NCBI GenBank assembly: GCA_945949375.1
Contig: CAMFEN010000057.1
Location: 1 to 6,832, forward strand
Source of the DNA: an uncultured Bacteroidales bacterium
Lineage (GTDB): Bacteria; Bacteroidota; Bacteroidia; Bacteroidales; Paludibacteraceae
Direction of reading: 5' to 3'
DNA: 6,832 nucleotides
Below are positions 1-6,557 of the stretch, in pieces (within the stretch, counting starts at the first letter, position 1; each line of letters begins with the position of its first letter). Under the pieces are notes generated by a model. That model was not told where the DNA came from. It saw only the letters and a program-made list of their open reading frames with translations, and searched no databases. A program made the translations under genes and the position numbers.

Positions 1-1
1 G

Positions 2-1105
2 ACGAAGATAGCCGACTTGGTCAGTCCGTCCACCATCGTGTATGAGGAAGAGACTAATATCTACTCCTCCTTGGGGTGGTACAACACTGAGACGGAGCAG
101 TCGATGTTGCTCCGGCGTTCGCAGGTGGTACACACAGACGGCAAATCAATGACGGGCGATACCATTTACTACGATAAACACATCGGGCACGGGCGTATCA
201 TCGGGAATATGGAGATGCGCGACACCGTGCAGAAGACCACGCTCTACGGCAACTTCGGCGAGATGTTCAATGACGGGGATTACGGCTACGCCACCGACAG
301 CGCGTTGGCAGTGGATTGGTCGGAGGAAGACTATGCCTACTTGCATGCCGACACACTTTACACCGAGACTGTTTATTTCCGACCCGAATCCACGGATCAG
401 GACAGCAGTTATCGCAAGATGCGGGCATACCACAACGTGCGACTCTATCGTGTGGATTTGCAAGCAGTATGCGACTCGCTGGAATATAACAGCTTCGACT
501 CAGTGATGACGCTCTTTAGCGACCCCGTCTGCTGGAGCGACGCCAATCAGATGTCGGCAGACACCATGCGGGTGTATATGAAAGACGGTGTGGTGGATTA
601 TGCCCACGGTATCAATAACGCCATCACCATCAAGCGCGAGGCACACGACTATTTCGACCAGATGGCAGGAAAGGAGATGTTTGCATACGTACGCAACGGG
701 GAGTTGCGGCAAGTGGATGTGAACGGCAATGCGCTGACCGTATTCTACCCCAAGGAGGAAGATGGTTCTTTCTTTGGTATGAACACCACGCAATCCAGTT
801 ATGTAAAGGTATTCCTTGAGAATCAGGAGATACACCATATCGTTATCTTGCCGCAGCCGCAGGGCGTGATTTATCCGATGAACCAGATTCCCGCAGGCAA
901 AGATAAGTTAGCAGGCTTCTTCTGGGCAGAGCAAGAGAGACCGTTGAAACCCGGGGATGTGTTCCTGCGTCCGGCGCGTACTCCACGACCCGGGAGCGGT
1001 GCAATAAGTGCCACAGAAGAAGTAGAGATGCCGATGAAATCGGAGGAAATCGAAACGAGCACTCAAAAGACAGAGGGAAAGATGCGAAAAAGAGCAGCAA
1101 AATAA
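2..1105 (+). CDS. OstA-like (LptA/OstA_2 family) protein, 5'-truncated by the window edge
   Basis: The frame is open from base 2 to the TAA at 1103-1105, giving 367 visible residues; the true start lies upstream. A TTG at 17 is in frame but sits mid-domain and is not a credible start. The visible part repeats the OstA/LptA pattern of short beta-strands with 'D-T/S-hydrophobic-Y' turns, for example GDTIYYDKHIGHGRIIGNM, HADTLYTETV, CDSLEYNSFDSV and SADTMRVYMKDGVVD. Proteins of this type in Bacteroidota are thought to be periplasmic beta-jellyroll proteins related to lipopolysaccharide transport; that role is family inference and has not been shown for this protein. Near the C-terminus is FFWAEQERPLKPGDVFLRP, similar to the ending of Bacteroidales OstA-like proteins as I recall them. 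A charged, low-complexity tail rich in E, K, T and S follows and is probably disordered. The next gene starts 14 bases downstream, suggesting one operon. Confidence 0.85.
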   Translation, partial: TKIADLVSPSTIVYEEETNIYSSLGWYNTETEQSMLLRRSQVVHTDGKSMTGDTIYYDKHIGHGRIIGNMEMRDTVQKTTLYGNFGEMFNDGDYGYATDSALAVDWSEEDYAYLHADTLYTETVYFRPESTDQDSSYRKMRAYHNVRLYRVDLQAVCDSLEYNSFDSVMTLFSDPVCWSDANQMSADTMRVYMKDGVVDYAHGINNAITIKREAHDYFDQMAGKEMFAYVRNGELRQVDVNGNALTVFYPKEEDGSFFGMNTTQSSYVKVFLENQEIHHIVILPQPQGVIYPMNQIPAGKDKLAGFFWAEQERPLKPGDVFLRPARTPRPGSGAISATEEVEMPMKSEEIETSTQKTEGKMRKRAAK

Positions 1106-1119
1106 GATAAACCCAAAAT

Positions 1120-1863
1120 ATGAAAAAGATTTTAGTAATAGTATGTATGTGCATGGCAGTAGCAACTGCCGCTGTGGCACAAAGTTTACCGCAAGGATTA
1201 GGAATTCAGATAGGTTTCGCCGAGCCTATTATGCGGCTTAACTCATCAGACCCGAATATGCCCAAAGACTCGCTGGTGAATAAGACCATCATGAATGGTA
1301 TGAAGGTAGGTTTGGTGTATGACGCCGCCATCGTCAAAGGCTTTGGTGCCACCGTGGGTATTAACTATACTTTTGCCGCAGGTAGTACCAATTGGAGTAA
1401 AAAATCTCCGAGTCAACCAGCAGAGTATCCTCAATACAAAGAAAAGATATTTTATAATCAGTTGGAATTATTTGTGGATTGGCAGTATAAGTTTGAGATT
1501 GCTAAAGAAACCTACATCATACTCTATACGGGTCCGTCCATTCAGTGCGCGGTAGAGATGAGCAAACGGGGATTTGAAAAAGAAAATCCTACGGGTGATG
1601 TTACAAACAAAGGCAAAGTCTCCTGCTTCGATTACACCGATGCCGAGATGGCGCACGACTACCAACGCATGAATGTAACATGGGGCGTTGGAGCTGGCTT
1701 TCAATACCAGCGGTATTTCCTGCGCGGAGGTTACGACTTCGGACTGATGAATCCGTACAAAGTAGGTAACTTCAACGAGATGGGCTATTCGTTGGATAGA
1801 CGCACCCGCGGACGACTTGACCAATGGAATATCCGCTTAGGTATCTACCTCTGGAACAACTAA
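1120..1863 (+). CDS. Small outer-membrane beta-barrel protein with signal peptide
   Basis: The 247-residue protein starts with a clear signal peptide: KK at residues 2-3, a hydrophobic core (ILVIVCMCMAVATAA) and an A-V-A signal peptidase I site, so cleavage is likely after residue 20. The mature part of about 227 residues alternates polar and hydrophobic/aromatic residues in strand-like blocks with glycine turns, such as KVGLVYDAAIV, GATVGINYTFAAG, LELFVDWQYKFEI, TYIILYTGPSI, TWGVGAGFQYQRYFLRGGYDFGL and WNIRLGIYLW. This fits the broad Bacteroidota 'outer membrane beta-barrel protein' class with perhaps 8-10 strands. No catalytic motif is visible and the specific role is unknown. The ATG at 1120 is supported by the signal peptide directly behind it. 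No Shine-Dalgarno sequence is present; the upstream bases are A-rich, as is usual in Bacteroidota. It lies 14 bases after the OstA-like gene and 7 bases before dnaG. Confidence 0.8.
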   Translation: MKKILVIVCMCMAVATAAVAQSLPQGLGIQIGFAEPIMRLNSSDPNMPKDSLVNKTIMNGMKVGLVYDAAIVKGFGATVGINYTFAAGSTNWSKKSPSQPAEYPQYKEKIFYNQLELFVDWQYKFEIAKETYIILYTGPSIQCAVEMSKRGFEKENPTGDVTNKGKVSCFDYTDAEMAHDYQRMNVTWGVGAGFQYQRYFLRGGYDFGLMNPYKVGNFNEMGYSLDRRTRGRLDQWNIRLGIYLWNN

Positions 1864-1870
1864 CCGACAT

Positions 1871-3904
1871 ATGATTCCCCGCGAAGTCATCGATAGTATC
1901 TATGCCGCTGCCAAGATAGAAGAGGTGGTGGGCGATTATGTTACCCTGCGGCGGCGCGGGGCGAACTTAATCGGACTATGTCCCTTCCACAACGAGAAAA
2001 CCGGCTCTTTCACGGTAAGCCCGAGCAAAGGGATTTATAAGTGCTTCGGTTGTGGCAAGTCAGGACACGCAGTTGGTTTTATCATGGATATCGAGCAATG
2101 CTCGTATGTGGATGCCATCAAACAGTTGGGTAAGAAATATCATATTGATATTCCCGAACGCGAGATGACGCCCGAGGAGCAACAGCGGCAGGACGACAGA
2201 GAGTCGATGTTCGTGGTGAACGATTTCTGCAACCAATGGTTTCAGGACCAATTATGGAACACCCCCGAGGGACAGGCAATAGGGCTCAGCTATTTCCGCG
2301 AGCGGGGACTGCGCGATGATATCATCCGCAAGTACCAGTTGGGCTATTCGCCGGAGAAGGGGTCGCCCTTGATGGCGGCACTCAAGCAGAAAGGTTTTCA
2401 AGAGAAGTACATTGTGAACAACGTGGATACCAAGATTGGTACCGGCGTTTGCGGCAGGAGCGAAGACGGCAGGCTATACGACCGTTTTCGCGACCGTGTG
2501 ATGTTTCCTATCTTTAGCGTCTCGGGCAAGACAGTAGCGTTTGCAGGGCGTATCATGAAGAAGAAAGACAACGTAGGGAAATATATCAATTCGCCCGACT
2601 CCATCATCTATTCCAAGACCAACGAACTCTTCGGGCTCTTCCAAGCCAAGCAGGAGATCGCTCGCAAGGACTTGTGCTATCTGGTGGAAGGGCAGATGGA
2701 CGTTATCTCCATGTATCAGTCCGGTATTCAGAATGTGGTAGCCAGCGGAGGCACTGCCCTGACAAAGCCGCAGATAAAACTGATACAACGCTTCACCAAC
2801 AACATCACTGTGCTTTATGATGGTGATGCAGCCGGTATCCACGCGGCACTGAGAGGTATAGACATGTTCTTGGAAGAAGGGTTTAATGTAAAAGTAGTGT
2901 TGCTGCCAGATGGAGCAGACCCCGATTCGTATGCACAGAGCCACAATGCGTCCGATTTCATCGAATATATCCAAAGCCATCAGACCGATTTCATCCGTTT
3001 CAAGTCTGCCTTGCTGAAAGAGGAAACCGGCGGCGACCCGCAGAAACGCGCCAACCTAATAAAGGACATTACGCAATCGATTGCACAGATACCCGATCTG
3101 ATTACTCGTCAAGTCTATATCAAAGACACGGCAGACAAGTTGCAGATTAACGAGCAACTGCTCACGCGGGAAGTGATTCGCCTGCGCCAAGCCAAAGCCT
3201 CGGAGGCGCGCAAACAGCAAGAGGAGCAGGAGCGACTCGCCGCCTTTGCCCGAATGGACGAACAAGCGGAAGAAAGAAGAAATGCCGATGAAACCATAGA
3301 AAATCGCACCACACAGACAGCAGTACGCTCTACCAATCGGATGGAGGAGAATTATCGTAATCTGCTGCAAGTGGTAGTGCGCTATGGGGAACGTCCGTTG
3401 TACCAGTTGGAAGACGGAACATTTATCAGCGCAGGAGACTATATATTGGGGCAGTTGGCTGCAGACCAGATAGCCGCGCCCAACGCGCTGTTCGCCAAGG
3501 TGGCAGAAGAGTTTCTGGCGCATAGCCACGAAGAAGGATTTGTGGCAGAGACATTCTTTAAGTTTCATACCGACCCGCAAGTGAGTGCATTGGCAGTGGA
3601 TTTGATAGCAGAGCGATATCAGTTGAGCCAGATGTTTATGAAACAGACGGTGTCGGAAAATGTGGTGAAGAAGATAGAGGACAACACGGAACTACAGCAG
3701 TTGCCTGCTACGATCACGACCTTATTGCTGGAACTGAAACTCACTATTGTAAACCAACGTATTGATGATTTGGAGAAGCAACTGGCAGAAGCGCAGCATG
3801 AGAACGATTGGGATAAGATGAAGCCGCTGTTGGCATTGCAACCTCAGTTGCTCAGTGTGCGCAATGAGTATTGCCGCTTGCTGGGAAATAGGGTGATGAA
3901 CTGA
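1871..3904 (+). CDS. dnaG: DNA primase DnaG
   Basis: This 677-residue protein makes the RNA primers for lagging-strand and restart synthesis. The N-terminal CHC2 zinc-binding domain shows C37, H40, C58 and C61 (CPFH...KCFGC). The RNA-polymerase-like core follows, with RFRDRVMFPIF and the TVAFAGR segment. The TOPRIM part carries the acidic metal-binding residues: E273 in LVEGQMD, D317 and D319 in YDGDAAG, and D347, D350 and D352 in PDGADPDS. Residues about 437-490 form a charged Q/E/R/A-rich linker, probably helical. Residues about 491-677 are a mostly helical C-terminal domain, by family the part that contacts the replicative helicase DnaB. All key residues are present and the length is normal for Bacteroidota. 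The ATG at 1871 gives the canonical start MIPREVIDSI, 7 bases after the preceding stop. Transcription probably comes from the upstream envelope genes, since no promoter fits the short gap. Confidence 0.98.
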   Translation: MIPREVIDSIYAAAKIEEVVGDYVTLRRRGANLIGLCPFHNEKTGSFTVSPSKGIYKCFGCGKSGHAVGFIMDIEQCSYVDAIKQLGKKYHIDIPEREMTPEEQQRQDDRESMFVVNDFCNQWFQDQLWNTPEGQAIGLSYFRERGLRDDIIRKYQLGYSPEKGSPLMAALKQKGFQEKYIVNNVDTKIGTGVCGRSEDGRLYDRFRDRVMFPIFSVSGKTVAFAGRIMKKKDNVGKYINSPDSIIYSKTNELFGLFQAKQEIARKDLCYLVEGQMDVISMYQSGIQNVVASGGTALTKPQIKLIQRFTNNITVLYDGDAAGIHAALRGIDMFLEEGFNVKVVLLPDGADPDSYAQSHNASDFIEYIQSHQTDFIRFKSALLKEETGGDPQKRANLIKDITQSIAQIPDLITRQVYIKDTADKLQINEQLLTREVIRLRQAKASEARKQQEEQERLAAFARMDEQAEERRNADETIENRTTQTAVRSTNRMEENYRNLLQVVVRYGERPLYQLEDGTFISAGDYILGQLAADQIAAPNALFAKVAEEFLAHSHEEGFVAETFFKFHTDPQVSALAVDLIAERYQLSQMFMKQTVSENVVKKIEDNTELQQLPATITTLLLELKLTIVNQRIDDLEKQLAEAQHENDWDKMKPLLALQPQLLSVRNEYCRLLGNRVMN

Positions 3905-3990
3905 CAAAAGAATAGAAAGTTTCAGGTCGCAAGTTTCAGGCACACTGCCTTGAAACCTGAAACTTGGAACTTGAAAACATCATAATTGTT
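3905..3990. other. Intergenic region between dnaG and the radical SAM gene
   Basis: This 86-base gap is the largest non-coding stretch in the window and separates the two plus-strand gene runs. About 60 of its bases are an inverted and direct repeat, annotated separately. The 14 or so bases before the ATG at 3991 are A/T-rich (catcataattgtt). I found no convincing match to the Bacteroidota TTTG/TAnnTTTG promoter and no T-tract after the hairpin, so neither a promoter nor an intrinsic terminator can be claimed. Its position still makes it the likeliest place for an operon boundary. Confidence 0.6.
3917..3976. repeat. Compact palindromic repeat of TTTCAGG / CCTGAAA words
   Basis: AAGTTTCAGG occurs at 3917-3926 and again at 3931-3940, and its exact reverse complement CCTGAAACTT at 3956-3965. 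Two folds are possible. In fold A, 3930-3940 pairs with 3956-3966 (11 perfect pairs) around a 15-base loop. In fold B, 3917-3926 pairs with 3956-3965 (10 perfect pairs), enclosing an inner hairpin in which 3934-3942 pairs with 3946-3955 (nine pairs, T3950 bulged, three-base loop). The folds compete for the same 3' arm. AACTTG is also repeated directly at 3961-3966 and 3968-3973, followed by another TTGAAA at 3971-3976. From memory, similar TTTCAAG/CTTGAAA arrays are common in Bacteroidota intergenic DNA. It could be a dispersed palindromic element, an mRNA-end stabiliser, or a weak terminator without a U-tract. Confidence 0.75.
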
Positions 3991-4758
3991 ATGTTATTTG
4001 GTGAGATTGCGTATGGTCCTATCCATTCACGGCGTTTAGGAACCTCGTTGGGTATGGAGTTGATGCCATTGACCGACAAATTGTGCACGTTTGACTGTGT
4101 CTATTGTGAGTGCGGTTTTAATCAGCCCGTATCGCACCCCGTGTTACCCACAAGGGAAGAAGTGAGGACGGCATTAGAGCAGAAGTTGCAGACATTGGCA
4201 GCAGACGGCGTACTTTTGGATGTGATTACCTTCAGCGGCAACGGCGAGCCCACGCTGCATCCTGATTTCCTCGGTATCATCGAAGATACGTGCCGCTTGC
4301 GTGATAAGTATTGCCCGCAAGCTAAGGTGTCGGTATTGAGCAACAGCACGCAATTAGGGCGCGAGGATGTGGTGGAGGCACTGCGCCTCTGCGACAATCG
4401 GATATTGAAGTTAGACTCCGCTATCGATGCTACGATGCACCTGATTGACCAGCCGGTGAATAGTAGCCTGACCGTGGCGCAAATAGAGGGATATCTGTCC
4501 GTATTCAACGGTGATTTTACGCTGCAGACCTGTTTCCTTCGAGGCGAGCATCGTGGGCTGCGAATAGATAATACCACGCCCGAAGAATTGACTGCATGGT
4601 ATGCCGCCGTGTGGCGGTTGCATCCTAAGCAAGTGATGATATATGTGATAGACCGCGCTACGCCCGTGAAGACGCTAGAGAAAGTGAGCAGAGAGGAGAT
4701 GGAGCGTATCGCAGCACCATTGCGGGCAAAAGGAATAGATGTGGTAGTAAGTGCATGA
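3991..4758 (+). CDS. Radical SAM protein, TYW1-like (COG0731-type)
   Basis: With the ATG at 3991 this is a 255-residue 4Fe-4S radical S-adenosylmethionine protein. The cluster motif is C32-x3-C36-x2-C39 (LCTFDCVYCECG), with an extra cysteine at 41. Further radical SAM features are FSGNGEPTLHP at 81-91 (the GGE-like SAM-binding strand), SVLSNST at 114-120 and ILKLDSA at 138-144. The N-terminal FGEIAYGPIHSRRLGTSLG and MPLTDKLCTFDC segments are typical of the group annotated as tRNA wyosine-synthase-like radical SAM proteins. Wyosine itself is made in archaea and eukaryotes, so the bacterial substrate is unknown. A TTG at 3964 would add nine residues, but those codons fall in the intergenic repeat, and conserved sequence begins right after the ATG, so ATG 3991 is preferred. 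Its stop overlaps the next start by 4 bases (ATGA at 4755-4758), implying translational coupling. Confidence 0.88.
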   Translation: MLFGEIAYGPIHSRRLGTSLGMELMPLTDKLCTFDCVYCECGFNQPVSHPVLPTREEVRTALEQKLQTLAADGVLLDVITFSGNGEPTLHPDFLGIIEDTCRLRDKYCPQAKVSVLSNSTQLGREDVVEALRLCDNRILKLDSAIDATMHLIDQPVNSSLTVAQIEGYLSVFNGDFTLQTCFLRGEHRGLRIDNTTPEELTAWYAAVWRLHPKQVMIYVIDRATPVKTLEKVSREEMERIAAPLRAKGIDVVVSA

Positions 4759-5729
4759 GGGTACTGGTAGCACCATTGAACTGGGGATTAGGGCATGCCG
4801 CAAGGTGCGTGCCGCTGGTGAATCGCCTTTTAGCACAGGGCGATGAGGTGGTGTTAGGCGGCGATGGTGAGTCGCTGGTACTGCTTAGGAAGCACTTTCC
4901 AACCCTGCAAACAATTCGTTTCGCCGATTTATCATTATCGTATTCTGCAGGCAAAAGCCAAGTAGGAGCAATGCTACGGGCATTGCCTAAGATCGTCTGT
5001 GCCGCATGGAAAGACCACTGTTTGTTGGGGGAACTATTGGATAGAGAGCTTTTTGATTTGGTGGTCTCAGACAATCGATTCGGTTTGGTCTCGCGGAAAA
5101 CGCGGTGCGTGTATGTTACGCATCAGTTGCATATCCGTTTGCCTCGAAGGTATCGCCGATTAGAGCCGCTTGCGGCACGGCTACACGGATGGATAGGGCG
5201 GCACTATACGGAGGTGTGGGTACCCGATTATGACGAGGCAGAAAGAAGCCTATCAGGAGCGTTGGGTCACACTGAGAAGCAACGCTATGGGACCGTTAGA
5301 TATATAGGGCCTTTATCACGGTTTGATGGGAGAGAAAACCCGATGAGACCGAGCAGAATCGACAGATTTGAGGTAGTGGCGGTTTTGAGTGGTTTGGAGC
5401 CTCAGCGGAGTATGTTGGAGGAGGAGATAGTGAGCCGATACAGCGGCAAAAAGGAGCGGGTACTGATTGTGGAAGGGAAGCCGAGCAAGCCTATGCTGCA
5501 AGTAACTCGCGGAAACATCTGCATAGTGCCATACATAGATGATGCACCGCTAATGGATGTGTTGCAAAAGGCGAAAAGAATCATTGCTCGTTCGGGGTAT
5601 TCCACGATTATGGATTTAGCAACACTGGAGCTATTAGACAGGGCTGAACTGATTGCTACCCCCGGACAGCCGGAGCAGGAATATCTGCAGGAGTGGATAC
5701 AAAATCGGAACTATAAAACGATTCAATAA
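4755..5729 (+). CDS. MurG/GT28-like glycosyltransferase (GT-B fold)
   Basis: This 324-residue protein resembles Bacteroidota proteins annotated as family 28 glycosyltransferases or 'UDP-GlcNAc:LPS N-acetylglucosamine transferase'. The N-terminal APLNWGLGHAARCVPLVNRL (residues 6-25) is the glycine-rich acceptor-side loop of GT-B enzymes. FDLVVSDNRFG at 100-110 and the YVTHQLHI segment at 120-127 also fit this family. The C-terminal donor-binding half has VAVLSGLEPQR (208-218), VLIVEGKPS (236-244), IIARSGYSTIMDL (276-288) and ATPGQPEQEYL (301-311). The last two correspond to the nucleotide-sugar-binding loops. No signal peptide or membrane span is evident, so it is probably cytosolic or peripheral on the inner membrane. 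The donor and acceptor cannot be read from sequence. The protein ends only 13 residues after the PEQEYL motif, which seems short. The start is fixed by the ATGA overlap with the radical SAM gene, and the next gene begins 3 bases after its stop. Confidence 0.85.
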   Translation: MRVLVAPLNWGLGHAARCVPLVNRLLAQGDEVVLGGDGESLVLLRKHFPTLQTIRFADLSLSYSAGKSQVGAMLRALPKIVCAAWKDHCLLGELLDRELFDLVVSDNRFGLVSRKTRCVYVTHQLHIRLPRRYRRLEPLAARLHGWIGRHYTEVWVPDYDEAERSLSGALGHTEKQRYGTVRYIGPLSRFDGRENPMRPSRIDRFEVVAVLSGLEPQRSMLEEEIVSRYSGKKERVLIVEGKPSKPMLQVTRGNICIVPYIDDAPLMDVLQKAKRIIARSGYSTIMDLATLELLDRAELIATPGQPEQEYLQEWIQNRNYKTIQ

Positions 5730-5732
5730 ACG

Positions 5733-6557
5733 ATGCTCAATATCTCTATAGTAACATATTGTCCCGATTGGCAAGGCGAGGTGTTGCCTCTTGCGGCGGA
5801 ATTGCTAAAAGTGCAGGCACTGCATAGGCTATACATTATTGACAACAGCCCCGAGTCGTTAGCAACAGACCTTCCTGAAAAGGTGCGCTATATCCACACC
5901 GGTGAAAATGTTGGTTACGGGCGTGCGCATAACATTGCTATTCGCGAGAGTATTTATGACCAAGTGCCATTACACTTGGTGATGAATTCGGATATTATTG
6001 TGCAGGCAGATGATATTGATGCGCTGTGTGCATTTATGCAGTCTCAACCTGCAGTAGGACAATTGATGCCTTGTGTAGTTAATCCTTTGGGAGAATTGCA
6101 ACATCTCTGCAAACTACTTCCTACCCCTTTGGATGTTTTTGGCAGACGGTTTTTACCTGCTCGTTGGATGTGCAAGCGCAATGCACGATACGAGTTGCAC
6201 GATGCAGACTATTCGCGTCCGATGAATGTGCCGTACTTGAGCGGTTGCTTTATGTTGCTACGCACGGAGGCGGTGCAGCAAGCAAGGCTCTTTGACGAGC
6301 GCTATTTTATGTACCCCGAAGATATAGACCTAACGCGCACTATCCACCGTGATTATCTCACGCTCTACTACCCCGCAATAACTATTGTGCATAATCATAA
6401 AAAAGCATCCTACCAATCGTGGAGAATGCTATGGGTACACATTGTGAATATGTGCCGCTATTTTAATAAATGGGGCTGGCTTTTTGATACTGAACGCAGG
6501 CAATTTAACACGGAAACCGAAAGGTCTTATGCCGTAACGAGCCGCCAACCCAGATAG
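5733..6557 (+). CDS. Family 2 glycosyltransferase (rhamnosyltransferase/WbbL-like)
   Basis: This 274-residue protein has a GT-A fold of the GT2 type. Visible motifs are the first strand ISIVTYCPDW (4-13), IIDNSP (35-40, nucleotide-binding Asp37), ENVGYGRAHNIAI (58-70, the family's GxGxxxN-like loop), and VMNSDIIV (83-90), where N-S-D replaces the D-x-D or N-P-D seen in relatives and D87 is the likely metal ligand. YLSGCFMLLRTEAV (168-181), FDERYFMYPEDIDL (187-200, probable catalytic-region E196-D197) and IVHNHKKAS (218-226) complete the WbbL-like pattern. Such enzymes add a sugar, often rhamnose, to a polysaccharide or lipid-linked glycan; the actual donor is not determinable here. No membrane span is evident, although residues 231-252 are aromatic-rich and could contact the membrane. 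The last ten codons lie antisense to the antiporter 3' end, so the extreme C-terminus is probably not conserved. Confidence 0.93.
   Translation: MLNISIVTYCPDWQGEVLPLAAELLKVQALHRLYIIDNSPESLATDLPEKVRYIHTGENVGYGRAHNIAIRESIYDQVPLHLVMNSDIIVQADDIDALCAFMQSQPAVGQLMPCVVNPLGELQHLCKLLPTPLDVFGRRFLPARWMCKRNARYELHDADYSRPMNVPYLSGCFMLLRTEAVQQARLFDERYFMYPEDIDLTRTIHRDYLTLYYPAITIVHNHKKASYQSWRMLWVHIVNMCRYFNKWGWLFDTERRQFNTETERSYAVTSRQPR
6527..6557. other. 31-base convergent coding overlap
   Basis: The plus-strand glycosyltransferase runs to its TAG at 6555-6557, while the minus-strand antiporter runs to its TAA at 6529-6527. The two coding ends therefore share 31 bases tail to tail. There is no intergenic space and no hairpin with a T-tract at the junction, so transcripts from both sides probably overlap. 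Confidence 0.9.

Noticed and set aside
270..506. 78-residue plus-strand open frame inside the OstA-like gene
   Set aside because: It is an out-of-frame shadow of the OstA-like coding sequence, with no domain and an R/T-rich composition typical of wrong-frame reading.
2474..2980. 168-residue minus-strand open frame
   Set aside because: It is antisense to the TOPRIM part of dnaG, whose strong motifs account for the sequence.
3056..3580. 174-residue minus-strand open frame
   Set aside because: It lies entirely inside dnaG in another frame and shows no recognisable motif; the plus-strand primase accounts for this stretch.
3917..3965. CRISPR-like direct repeats
   Set aside because: Only two 10-base direct copies, 4 bases apart, plus an inverted copy; there are no spacers of regular length.
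3917..3966. Rho-independent terminator after dnaG
   Set aside because: The stem is good, but no run of T follows it on the plus strand (ggaacttgaaaac comes next), and no convincing T-tract follows on the minus strand. It is kept as a repeat only.
3980..4000. Bacteroidota -7 promoter (TAnnTTTG) before the radical SAM gene
   Set aside because: The closest text, TTATTTGG, lacks the two-base spacing between TA and TTTG and lies inside the coding start.
4122..4577. 151-residue minus-strand open frame
   Set aside because: It is antisense to the radical SAM gene and has no start context or family likeness.
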